Source: Micrococcaceae bacterium
Lineage (GTDB): Bacteria > Actinomycetota > Actinomycetes > Actinomycetales > Micrococcaceae
Assembly (NCBI GenBank): GCA_013393415.1
Contig: JABXHI010000035.1
Span: forward strand, 1 to 33,908
Reading direction: 5' to 3'
DNA length: 33,908 nucleotides
Below the pieces are notes generated by a model. The model searched no databases. It saw only the letters and a list, made by a program, of their open reading frames with translations, and was not told the origin of the DNA. Position 1 is the stretch's first letter, and each line of letters starts with the position of its first letter. Below are positions 16,914-24,964 of this stretch, in pieces. The translations under genes and the position numbers were made by a program.

Positions 16914-18099
16914 GCGAAACCGGCAACTTCCGGCCGGCTAAACCACGACGAGCACTTGCGAGGGTAGCGACAATCTCACGCAGCACGCTGCCAGCAGCAG
17001 ACGTCGGTGATGTAACGACTGATGGCGTGCCATGTTCACTGTCGGTGCGCAGCACGGGATCCAACGGGATGGAACCCAACAGCGGAACGTCTTGGTCTAA
17101 GACGTCCGTGAGGCGTTCGCTGACCGCTTGCCCGCCACCTGAACCAAAGACTTCGATGACCGTGCCGTCGGGCATTTGCATCGGTCCCATATTCTCAATG
17201 ACCCCCGAAACAGGCTGGCTGGTTTGGGTCGAAAGTTGACCTGCACGAGCCGCTACTTGGGCAGCTGTATGTTCTGGTGTGGTGATGACTAACAGTTCGG
17301 CGTTGGGCAACAACTGCGCTGTAGAAATCGCGATGTCACCGGTACCCGGCGGCAAATCAATGAGCAGCACATCTACATCACCCCAGTACACATCTGTGAC
17401 GAACTGCTCAAGAGCACGGTGCAGCATTGGACCCCGCCACGCGACAGGTTGGTCCGCATCTAAGAACATTCCGATCGACATGACTTTCACCCCGTAGGCG
17501 ATAGGGGGCATGATCATATCTTCGACCTTGGTGGGCTTGGCTGTGATACCAAGTAGCCCGGGGATAGAGAAACCATGAATATCAGCATCAATGAGACCCA
17601 CTGATAGCCCCCGATCAGCGAGGCCAACCGCGAGATTTGCGGTGATCGTGGATTTGCCGACACCACCCTTGCCGGATGCCACCGCATAAATTTTCGTCAA
17701 AGACTCTTTGCCAAAGGGGTTTTTCGGGCGCGAAGCGGTGAGGTTGTCCTGAAGCGCGACGCGCTGTTCGGCAGTCATCGATGTCAAATGCACTGCGATC
17801 TGACCCTCAGCGACTGGAGCCAAGGCGTTTTGTACATCGGTATGAATGGTGTCTTGCATCGGACACCCGGCGATGGTGAGGCGAATGGTCACGGTGACAC
17901 CGTCGTCCCCATCAAATTCAACTGCCGAAACCATACCCAGTGTCGTGATGGGTTGGCGGATCTCGGGATCGATGACTTGAGCTAAAGCGCGCCAAGCGGA
18001 GTGTTGTTGAGGCGTTGCCGGTGCAACATCCGGGGCCAGTACACCGGAGGGGTATAGGTCGATGCTGTTCATGATGGGTCTACGATTCTCCTTGCTCAC
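16906..18099 (-). CDS. mrp: Mrp/ApbC-type P-loop ATPase (iron-sulfur carrier family)
   Basis: The protein of up to 397 residues has an N-terminal MIP18/DUF59 domain (VIDPEIRQPITTLGMV, then TIAGCPMQ) followed by a MinD-like ATPase domain. The deviant Walker A is ASGKGGVGKSTITANLA, with DIHGFSIPGLLG and LIDLPPGTGD downstream. Mrp/ApbC proteins bind and transfer Fe-S clusters. The C-terminal CxxC that bridges a cluster in many homologues is missing here: the ENMGPMQMPDGTVIEVFGSG stretch holds no cysteine. The start is unsure: GTG at 18099 has no ribosome site, while the in-frame ATG at 18072 gives a normal N-terminus (MNSIDLYPSG) with AAGGAG 15 nt upstream. It is divergent from the stress-protein gene. 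Confidence 0.92.
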   Translation of the reverse strand: MSKENRRPIMNSIDLYPSGVLAPDVAPATPQQHSAWRALAQVIDPEIRQPITTLGMVSAVEFDGDDGVTVTIRLTIAGCPMQDTIHTDVQNALAPVAEGQIAVHLTSMTAEQRVALQDNLTASRPKNPFGKESLTKIYAVASGKGGVGKSTITANLAVGLADRGLSVGLIDADIHGFSIPGLLGITAKPTKVEDMIMPPIAYGVKVMSIGMFLDADQPVAWRGPMLHRALEQFVTDVYWGDVDVLLIDLPPGTGDIAISTAQLLPNAELLVITTPEHTAAQVAARAGQLSTQTSQPVSGVIENMGPMQMPDGTVIEVFGSGGGQAVSERLTDVLDQDVPLLGSIPLDPVLRTDSEHGTPSVVTSPTSAAGSVLREIVATLASARRGLAGRKLPVSPK

Positions 18100-18155
18100 A
18101 GCTCAAAGTGGCCGGTGTGGTGGAAACTGTGTCTCTAAGGGTAGAAAATGGGACT

Positions 18156-18839
18156 ATGAGTATGATTGGTCCTGGAGCGCAAATCGGTTCGCCACTGCCA
18201 CAAGGGCAGTTGGTCGGCAACTATCGTTCGTATGAGTCCGCGATGTCAGCGGTCGATCGAGCAGTAGACGCTGGTGTCGATCCGCGGTTTCTATCTATCG
18301 TAGGACGTGATCTCCGTTCGGTCTATCGGTTGCGTCACCGGCCAAGTTACGCTGCCGTGGCAGGCCGCGGCGCGCTGCAGGGCGCATTCTTTGGTCTGTT
18401 CATCGGACTGCTCATCAGTATGATGTCGGGTGGCCAGGATATGTTCATGACCTTGGGTTCGACCGTTGCCATGGGTGCGGTCATCTGGGTGCTGTTCGGT
18501 GTGATCGGTGAGGTCATGCGCCGCAAACAGATGAAGTACGCGATGATCCCGTCAATGTCTGCGGTCAGCTTCGATCTGGTCGTTGATAATGCTGTAGCGG
18601 ACCAGGTGACCTCGGTACTGGGTCCTCAACCACAGGGACAGCCCAGCCCAAACGTTTCCGCGCCAGTACCTCCAGCGACCTCATCTGAACAAGACGCTGA
18701 GAATGCTGAGCCTGAGTCCGCTCGGGGTATTCCGGATCTCCCAGACGGTCGTCCACAGTTTGGCGTCCGTGTCGATGAGGGATCCGAAGACACTGCCCCT
18801 GCTCGCGATGCGGACTCAGACAGCTCAACGTCGCGTTAG
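18156..18839 (+). CDS. Stress protein with YflT-like domain and two membrane helices
   Basis: The protein of about 227 residues (ATG at 18156; ATG at 18162 is an alternative with GGGA 8 nt upstream) opens with GNYRSYESAMSAVDRAVDAG and LSIVGRDLRSVYR, the pattern of the YflT / general stress protein 17M domain. Two hydrophobic helices follow (GALQGAFFGLFIGLLISMM and STVAMGAVIWVLFGVIGEVM), then a small beta region and a disordered Pro/Ser/Asp tail. Proteins of this sort are often annotated as magnesium transporter or general stress proteins in actinobacteria; the function is not established. The open frame extends upstream to 18108. The stop overlaps the aminopeptidase stop by 4 nt. Confidence 0.78.
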   Translation: MSMIGPGAQIGSPLPQGQLVGNYRSYESAMSAVDRAVDAGVDPRFLSIVGRDLRSVYRLRHRPSYAAVAGRGALQGAFFGLFIGLLISMMSGGQDMFMTLGSTVAMGAVIWVLFGVIGEVMRRKQMKYAMIPSMSAVSFDLVVDNAVADQVTSVLGPQPQGQPSPNVSAPVPPATSSEQDAENAEPESARGIPDLPDGRPQFGVRVDEGSEDTAPARDADSDSSTSR

Positions 18840-20398
18840 GCCTCCCAGAGTCTTGCCATCCAGGACTCAACGTCTGCCACCGTTCGCGGCAGATGAGCAG
18901 ATAGTGACTCCGCGCCGTCTTTGGTGACGAGGATGTCATCTTCAATACGGACGCCGGTGCCACGGTAGGCTTCGGGGACCGCGAGATCCTCGTTCTTGAA
19001 ATACAGGCCCGGCTCAATGGTGAAGACCATGCCCTCACGTAGCGGTGCATCCATATACATGTCACGGCGGGCCTGAGCACAATCGTGGACATCCAAGCCA
19101 AGATGATGCGACGTACCGTGTGGCATCCAGCGACGATGATGCTGACCTTGCGGTGACAGGGCTTCCTCCACCGAAACCGGCAAAATCTCCCAGTCAGCTA
19201 GATGTTGAGCCAAAACTTTCATGGCCGTGTGGTGAATGTCGCGGAATAAGACGCCTGGTTTGGCAGCAGCCAGTGCAGCATCAGCGGCCTCCAGCACAGC
19301 GTTGTAGATCTTCGCCTGGGTTTGCGTGAATTTCCCGTTGACCGGAAGCGTTCGGGTGATGTCTGCGGTGTACAACGACTCAACTTCCACACCGGCATCA
19401 ACCAACAACAGTTCACCGTCGCTGACCGGCCCCGTATTGCGAATCCAATGTAGGACGGTCGCGTTGTTGCCAGCCGCGGCAATCGTATCGTAGCCCAGAT
19501 CGTTGCCTTCCAACCGGGCGCGAGCAAAGAACGTCGTTTCGATGACGCGTTCACCACGGGTATGTGCCCTCGCGGTTGGGATAGCCCGAACAATGTCTTC
19601 GAAACCACGAATGGTGGACTCTACCGAGTCGCGCAGTTGTGTGATCTCGTAGTCATCTTTGATCAAACGCATTTCCGATAAGAATTCGGCCAGCTCGCCG
19701 TCGAGGGCATCGGAGCGTTCCAGGTCGACACCGGTGTTTATACGCGAGGTGTCAACCAGCGCGTCCATGTTTTGATCGGTTTCGCGTACGAGACGAATAC
19801 GCGTGCCACCGATTTCCACCACACCGGCATCGACGGCCACGGCGTATTCCAACTCCGCGAGATCTTTTGTGGGGATCCCGGTGCGCTGGTGAAGTTCTTT
19901 GAGCGTCGGCACTGGGCCAACCCAAAATTCGCCGGTTTTGGTATTGGAATAGAACTCCTCAGAATCGCGCCCAGCTAGCGGACGGAAAAACAGGGTCGCT
20001 TCGTGATTGCTGCCATCGTCACCGGCGCCTTGATCGACAGGCTGCATGACCAGCACCGCTTCGGGCTCATGATCAACGCCCAGGCCGGTGAGATGCGCGA
20101 ATGCAGAGTGCGGACGGAAGCGATAGTCAGTGTCGTTTGAACGAACCTTGGGTGCGCCAGCGGGGATGACCAAACGATCTGTTGGGTATTGGCGAGACAG
20201 TGTCACCCGTCGTTGCGCAGCGTATGCGGCTGACGTATCTGGCTGATGGTCCATGGCATCGGCCGCTTGCCAATGCGACCCCATAAACGCTTTGAAAGCA
20301 TCGGAGGTTGGTCGGTGCGACCGGTTTTCTACGCGTTCTTCCAGTGGCTGCTCAGCGGCAGGATCCTGTGTGGCATCAGATGGTTGAGTCATACTCAT
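18836..20398 (-). CDS. pepP: Aminopeptidase P family protein (Xaa-Pro aminopeptidase)
   Basis: The protein of about 520 residues belongs to the M24B metallopeptidases that remove an N-terminal residue before proline. The N-terminal creatinase-like domain (residues ~50-200) has TDYRFRPHSAFAHLTGLGVD. The C-terminal pita-bread domain holds the five metal ligands: two Asp in LLVDAGVEVESLYTADITRT, His in GTSHHLGLDVHD, Glu in MVFTIEPGLYF and Glu in GVRIEDDILVT. A dinuclear Mn/Co site is the family norm. The N-terminal 40 residues are hydrophilic. The start at 20398 (MSMTQPSDATQ) is preferred over the open frame to 20470, whose extra residues look non-coding; the ATG at 20392 is equally possible. 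Confidence 0.93.
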   Translation of the reverse strand: MSMTQPSDATQDPAAEQPLEERVENRSHRPTSDAFKAFMGSHWQAADAMDHQPDTSAAYAAQRRVTLSRQYPTDRLVIPAGAPKVRSNDTDYRFRPHSAFAHLTGLGVDHEPEAVLVMQPVDQGAGDDGSNHEATLFFRPLAGRDSEEFYSNTKTGEFWVGPVPTLKELHQRTGIPTKDLAELEYAVAVDAGVVEIGGTRIRLVRETDQNMDALVDTSRINTGVDLERSDALDGELAEFLSEMRLIKDDYEITQLRDSVESTIRGFEDIVRAIPTARAHTRGERVIETTFFARARLEGNDLGYDTIAAAGNNATVLHWIRNTGPVSDGELLLVDAGVEVESLYTADITRTLPVNGKFTQTQAKIYNAVLEAADAALAAAKPGVLFRDIHHTAMKVLAQHLADWEILPVSVEEALSPQGQHHRRWMPHGTSHHLGLDVHDCAQARRDMYMDAPLREGMVFTIEPGLYFKNEDLAVPEAYRGTGVRIEDDILVTKDGAESLSAHLPRTVADVESWMARLWEA

Positions 20399-20535
20399 AT
20401 CTTCCCACGATTGCCACGGCAGTCTATGAGCACACCCAAAATTCGCGGCAAGCTTGGCCGAGTTATGCACGAGCTACACCGTGACCGGTGAGCTAACCTG
20501 CCGGAAATACCATCGGGCTAGTAGAATCCACATTT

Positions 20536-21393
20536 ATGGCCTTCGACATGCATACTCATTCGGATTATTCGGATGGCACGACATCGCCAGCGGACGTTGT
20601 TGAGGCTGCAGCGCGTGCCGGACTTACGGGTCTGGCCATCACAGACCATGACACGACGGCCGGCTGGGACCCAGCCGAACACGCGTCGTCACACCACGGC
20701 ATTGCGCTGATCCGCGGTATGGAACTCTCGACGGTTTCGGATGAGGGTGTGGCCGTTCACGTGCTGTCGTATTTACATGACCCGACGAATGTGACGCTGC
20801 TAGCCGAGCTGGCGAAGTCGCGGAACGCACGGTATAAGCGGGCCAAACGCATGACTGAGCTGCTCGCCAGAGATTTTCCTATTACCTGGGAGCTGGTCAA
20901 ACAACAGACGACCGTTGAAGCCACCATCGGGCGCCCACATTTGGCCGATGCTTTGGTTCAGGTTGGTGCTGTGCCGAACCGGTCTGCGGCGTTTGACTCC
21001 ATTTTGCGTGGCGGCTCGAAATACTATGTACCCCATTATGCACCCGATCCGGTCCAGGGGGTTGAACTGATCCGAGCTGCCGGTGGGGTACCGGTCTTCG
21101 CTCATCCGACCGCCAGCGTTCGCGGCCGGGTGGTCAAGGAACGGCTATTTTATGACATGTTGGATGCCGGGTTAGCGGGTCTGGAAGTGTATCACCGGGA
21201 TAACAGTGAGCGCGGCAAGCAGTGGCTTCTAGAGTTTGCTGCCGAACACAATTTGCTGGTGACGGGGTCTTCGGATTATCACGGTACTGGAAAACCCAAT
21301 ACATTAGGCGAAAACGTCACGTCCCGAGCCACGGTCGAGGCCATTGAGGCGCAAGCAACCTCGGGCTTCAAGGTGCTGTGGAATGGTCGCTAA
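20536..21393 (+). CDS. PHP-domain phosphoesterase (TrpH/nucleoside bisphosphatase-like)
   Basis: The 285-residue PHP-domain protein has metal-binding motifs in order: MHTHSDYSDGT (His6, His8, Asp13), ITDHDTTAGWDPA, a Glu in IRGMELSTV, HPTASVRGRV and a C-terminal TGSSDYHGTGKPN. This fits stand-alone PHP phosphatases such as E. coli TrpH/YciV, which hydrolyse 3',5'-nucleoside bisphosphates and shorten small oligoribonucleotides. The exact substrate here is inferred. The start has no ribosome site, but TAGAAT at 20522-20527 lies 8 nt upstream, suggesting leaderless expression. The stop overlaps the convergent methyltransferase by 4 nt. Confidence 0.9.
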   Translation: MAFDMHTHSDYSDGTTSPADVVEAAARAGLTGLAITDHDTTAGWDPAEHASSHHGIALIRGMELSTVSDEGVAVHVLSYLHDPTNVTLLAELAKSRNARYKRAKRMTELLARDFPITWELVKQQTTVEATIGRPHLADALVQVGAVPNRSAAFDSILRGGSKYYVPHYAPDPVQGVELIRAAGGVPVFAHPTASVRGRVVKERLFYDMLDAGLAGLEVYHRDNSERGKQWLLEFAAEHNLLVTGSSDYHGTGKPNTLGENVTSRATVEAIEAQATSGFKVLWNGR

Positions 21394-22241
21394 TCACTGA
21401 TGAACTCGGCTTCGGGAAACCGACTGGTCATGATCTCGATGGCTTGCGGGTTCTGGTCCACCAACACATATTTTCGGCCCAGTTGCTCGGCTGCGGCCCC
21501 GAGGGTACCCGAGCCCGCAAAGAAATCGAGGACCCAATCGTCGGGGCGCGAAGACGCAGCAACCATACGGCGTACCAGACCAACGGGCTTTTGCGTTGGG
21601 TAACCGGTCTTTTCTTTCCCAGTTGGTGAGACGATGGTGTGCCACCAGACATCGGTGGGCAGCTTGCCCCGGGCACGTTTTTCGGCCGTTACTAATCCGG
21701 GAGCCATATACGGTTCCCGGTCGACTTCTTCAGTATCAAACCAGTAGTTTTTGGGATCCTTGACGTAGACCAGAATGGTGTCGTGTTTAGCAGGCCATTT
21801 CCGTTTCGAACGGCCACCGTAGTCGTATGCCCAGATGATCTCATTGAGAAAATGGTCCCGACCGAAAATCATGTCCAGCATGACTTTGGCGTAGTGGACT
21901 TCGCGGTAGTCCAGATGTAAATATAGGGTGCCATCGTCGGCGAGTATGCGCCAGGCGTGCTCGAGCCGGGGCTCGAGGAAATCCCAGTAGTTTGTGAACG
22001 CATCATCATATGAAGCGAGGGCGCCACGTAGGGTTTCGTAGGAATGCCCGCCGAAACCCACTCGGTCCCCTTCACCATCGGCCACGCGCACCGTGGTCAT
22101 AGCAGAGCGCGCTTGTGTTCTGCCAGTGTTGAAGGGTGGATCAACATAAATCATGGTGACAGAAGCATCCGGTACCGATTCCAAAAATTGCAGATTATCG
22201 GTCCGGATGATCTTATTGGCACCCGAAAAGATCGAGGTCAT
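21390..22241 (-). CDS. Solitary beta-class DNA methyltransferase (N6-adenine/N4-cytosine)
   Basis: The 283-residue protein has catalytic motif IV IYVDPPFNTG (31-40) near the N-terminus and SAM-binding motif I DFFAGSGTLG (239-248) near the C-terminus. That motif order marks the beta class of amino-methyltransferases such as CcrM, HinfI and RsrI. The middle region (YDYGGRSKRKWPAKHDTILV, GYPTQKPVGLVRRMV) fits motifs VIII to X with the target-recognition part between. No restriction endonuclease or specificity gene is nearby. The ATG is 3 nt after the helicase stop, so it appears co-transcribed and coupled with it. Recognition sequence unknown; a regulatory or housekeeping role is inferred from the solitary setting. 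Confidence 0.88.
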   Translation of the reverse strand: MTSIFSGANKIIRTDNLQFLESVPDASVTMIYVDPPFNTGRTQARSAMTTVRVADGEGDRVGFGGHSYETLRGALASYDDAFTNYWDFLEPRLEHAWRILADDGTLYLHLDYREVHYAKVMLDMIFGRDHFLNEIIWAYDYGGRSKRKWPAKHDTILVYVKDPKNYWFDTEEVDREPYMAPGLVTAEKRARGKLPTDVWWHTIVSPTGKEKTGYPTQKPVGLVRRMVAASSRPDDWVLDFFAGSGTLGAAAEQLGRKYVLVDQNPQAIEIMTSRFPEAEFISD

Positions 22242-22244
22242 AGG

Positions 22245-23759
22245 TTAGTTTTTCGACTCGCCCTGGTTATCACGCTGGACTACCTGGCCATTACGGCGGC
22301 GGGTACGACTGCGCTGACGACGTTGACTATGACCAGATGACTGTTTAGCATCGCTGGTGGACTTGTCGGAGTTCTTTGAACGGGTCCGTTGGCGTTGACG
22401 GTTTTGACCACCGCGGCCACCTCGGCCGCCTCGGGAACGGCCGCCACGTGGGCCGCCCCGACGTTGGCTATCTGGGCCACCGAGTTCCTCTTGCTTCTCG
22501 GCATCGAGACCTTCACGGGTGCGGTTCGTCTTGGGCAGTCTGCCCTTGGTACCTTCTGGAATATCAAGATCTTCATACAGGTGTGGCGAAGCCGAATAGG
22601 TTTCGACCGGAACGACCTGTTCAATTTCTAACGCTTGGGCAATGAGCTTCCAACGTGCGACATCCTCCCAATCGACCAGTGTCACGGCGATGCCCTTGAG
22701 CCCGGCACGACCCGTGCGTCCCACACGGTGCAGGTAGGTTTTTTCATCCTCTGGTGCCTGGAAGTTGAAGACGTGTGTCACTGCTTCAACATCGATACCG
22801 CGTGCCGCAACGTCCGTCGCGACCAGGACATCGATTTTACCGTTGCGAAACGCGCGGAGCGCTTGCTCCCGTGCGCCCTGGCCAAGATCGCCGTGCAGTG
22901 CGCCAGCGGCAAAGCCACGACGTTCGAGCTCTTCGGCCACGCGCGCGGCGGTCCGTTTGGTACGAGTAAAGATAATCGTGAGTCCGCGGTCGCGCGCTTG
23001 CAGGGCACGGGCTAACAGTTCATCTTTATCCATGTGGTGCGCGCGGTAGACCAACTGGCGTATATCGCCTTTGACGAGGGACTCATCTGCTGGATCCGCG
23101 GCGCTGATGTGTGTTGGCTGGACCATATAGCGTCGCGCCATGGTGATGACGGCCCCGGGCATGGTTGCCGAGAACAACATCGTCTGGCGTTTCTCAGGCA
23201 GGGCCTGCAACAGCGTCTCAACGTCGGGGAGGAACCCGAGGTCAAGCATCTCATCGGCTTCATCAAGCACAACGGTTTCTACCTGTTTGAGACTCAGATG
23301 ACGTTGCTTCATCAGGTCGATGAGACGGCCTGGCGTACCAACCACAACATCGACGCCTCGTTTGAGGTCGTCGATCTGTGGTTCGTATGCTCTTCCACCG
23401 TAAATTGAACCAATGCGAACCGACAGTTTGCCGGCCGCGACTTCCAGGTCCTTGGAGACTTGGACCGCTAGTTCACGGGTTGGTGCGACGATGAGGGCTT
23501 GTGGCGCGCCGGGTTGTGGCAACTCGTCATAGCCCTTGTCGTCCGGTCCTATAACGTGTTGCAGTACGGGAAGACCAAAACCGAGCGTTTTACCGGTGCC
23601 GGTTTTCGCTTGGCCGATGATGTCGTGGCCATCGAGTGCGATGGGTAGCGTCATGGACTGAATGGGAAACGGTTCGTGGATTCCTTGATCGGCGAGAGCC
23701 TCAACAATGTTGGAGCTCAAGCCGAAGTCTGCAAACGTTTCTTCAGCTGGTGTTGTCAC
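22245..23759 (-). CDS. DEAD-box ATP-dependent RNA helicase with basic RG-rich tail
   Basis: The 504-residue protein has all DEAD-box signatures: Q motif (Phe9 to Gln34), AKTGTGKT (51-58), PTREL (93-97), GTPGR (141-145), DEAD (166-169), SAT (197-199) and, in the second RecA domain, ARGIDV and HRVGRTGRAG. After about residue 425 comes a disordered, highly basic tail with RGG and RGGRGG repeats, a nonspecific RNA-binding element. Likely roles are mRNA decay or ribosome assembly, especially in the cold, as for RhlE/CsdA types. The GTG start has AAGGA 11 nt upstream. M. tuberculosis rhlE lies near the DUF3107 and TetR homologues (Rv3208-Rv3211), matching this neighbourhood. Confidence 0.94.
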   Translation of the reverse strand: MTTPAEETFADFGLSSNIVEALADQGIHEPFPIQSMTLPIALDGHDIIGQAKTGTGKTLGFGLPVLQHVIGPDDKGYDELPQPGAPQALIVAPTRELAVQVSKDLEVAAGKLSVRIGSIYGGRAYEPQIDDLKRGVDVVVGTPGRLIDLMKQRHLSLKQVETVVLDEADEMLDLGFLPDVETLLQALPEKRQTMLFSATMPGAVITMARRYMVQPTHISAADPADESLVKGDIRQLVYRAHHMDKDELLARALQARDRGLTIIFTRTKRTAARVAEELERRGFAAGALHGDLGQGAREQALRAFRNGKIDVLVATDVAARGIDVEAVTHVFNFQAPEDEKTYLHRVGRTGRAGLKGIAVTLVDWEDVARWKLIAQALEIEQVVPVETYSASPHLYEDLDIPEGTKGRLPKTNRTREGLDAEKQEELGGPDSQRRGGPRGGRSRGGRGGRGGQNRQRQRTRSKNSDKSTSDAKQSSGHSQRRQRSRTRRRNGQVVQRDNQGESKN

Positions 23760-23939
23760 TATCGAATAATTCCTTAAAATCGGTTTTCAGCACAGTGTGG
23801 TGCTAGGGGAGCCGATCGTGGATTAATCAGAAAAGTAACAGATACGCATTCACGTACGACCGGTCATCCGGGGTGCAAGGAGATCCAAAACATATGGACC
23901 AGTACGCCAGTCTACCTGGTGGAAGGGATGAGTGCTTGG

Positions 23940-24164
23940 TTAGCCAGCAACGAAGCCTACACGGCGTGCGCTCGCGTCGCCAATCTCCACATAACCAAGG
24001 ACGCCGGCTGGCACAAGAACGGTGCCACCTTTGTTATCGGTCAGTTCCAGGTTGGCGTTGTCATTAACCGCTGCACGGACCTTTTCAACGACGTCATCTT
24101 TGGACATATCGGTCTCAAATGAGATTTCGCGGCTGACGTTCTGAATGCCAATACGGATTTCCAC
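23940..24164 (-). CDS. DUF3107 family protein (TB9.4-like)
   Basis: The 74-residue protein begins with MEIRIGIQNVSREISFETD and contains a short glycine/valine core (KGGTVLVPAGVLGYVEIG) ending RRVGFVAG. This matches DUF3107, a small actinobacterial family that includes M. tuberculosis TB9.4 (Rv3208A); its function is unknown. AGGAGG precedes the GTG start by 9 nt, a strong ribosome site that fixes the start. It sits between the TetR regulator and the DEAD-box helicase in the same orientation as both, as in mycobacteria. A forward reading frame over the same bases is a shadow. Confidence 0.92.
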   Translation of the reverse strand: MEIRIGIQNVSREISFETDMSKDDVVEKVRAAVNDNANLELTDNKGGTVLVPAGVLGYVEIGDASARRVGFVAG

Positions 24165-24256
24165 GGTTCTAGTCCTCCTAGAAAAAGAATGGGTGCTTTT
24201 GTACCGGTAATCAGCTTAGAACAGTTTGGCAGTTGGGTGGGTCACGCAAGCCGTCA

Positions 24257-24916
24257 CTAAGCTGTTGGATTATTGGAAAGATCGAATCCGATCGCCCCGT
24301 GAGCGACGAAACGATGCGTGTGGGCGACTGCCGTATCCAACGGAATCGGCTGGTCTGTGGCATGAGTACCGGCGTGTTGTTCGGCCCAGCGGCAGGCCAG
24401 TTGAATAGCGGCAAAGGCTATTCCGCTGGTGATAAAGCGTGCACTGGCCGGGTCGAGGATGGAATGATCGAGCAGATATGGTGAGATGAAGTCGACAAGT
24501 TCGTTGAGAAAACGTTCTTTCCGAACTTCGAGTTCTGCTGGATTTTCCATCGACGAATCTAAGATGAGCCGGTAGAGGCCACGCGGTTCGGACGTGAATT
24601 CAAATAACCCATACACAGCCTGATAGGCGGTTTCTTCATCGGCTGTATCAGATTGCGGGTCGACCGATGCCATGCGCGTGGAAATGCGGTCACGCAACGT
24701 ATTTAACTGGTCGTCGATCAACGTGAAGTATAAGTCACGCTTATTTTCAAAGTGCTGATACAACACCGGCTTCGAAACGAAGGCTTGACGGGCAATTTCA
24801 TCCATCGTGGTTTGTGCAAAACCGTGAGCTGCGAAGACATCCTTGGCGACGTCGATGAGCTGGGCGCGACGTTGTTCGCGCGGTAACCGAGTTGATGACG
24901 TCTCAAGTTTCGACAT
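24257..24916 (-). CDS. TetR/AcrR family transcriptional regulator
   Basis: The 219-residue regulator has an N-terminal helix-turn-helix domain: QLIDVAKDVFAAHGFAQTTM followed by DEIARQAFVSKPVLYQHFEN and KRDLYFTLID (residues ~20-65). The C-terminal all-helical ligand domain shows no recognisable specificity. The ATG at 24916 is preferred over the frame start at 24946 because GGAG lies 6 nt upstream. It is 48 bp downstream of hemA and 92 bp upstream of DUF3107 on the same strand; M. tuberculosis Rv3208 is the likely positional counterpart. Its operator and inducer are unknown; self-regulation or control of the helicase set is a guess. Confidence 0.9.
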   Translation of the reverse strand: MSKLETSSTRLPREQRRAQLIDVAKDVFAAHGFAQTTMDEIARQAFVSKPVLYQHFENKRDLYFTLIDDQLNTLRDRISTRMASVDPQSDTADEETAYQAVYGLFEFTSEPRGLYRLILDSSMENPAELEVRKERFLNELVDFISPYLLDHSILDPASARFITSGIAFAAIQLACRWAEQHAGTHATDQPIPLDTAVAHTHRFVAHGAIGFDLSNNPTA

Positions 24917-24964
24917 GCAGCACTCCGTTCTGAGCAGTTTGGTCACACCATACTACGCTGGGCT

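Noticed and set aside
23873..24067. Forward small frame upstream of the helicase, preceded by AGGAG
   Set aside because: Most of it is antisense to DUF3107, and the protein shows no family pattern; the AGGAG is probably chance.
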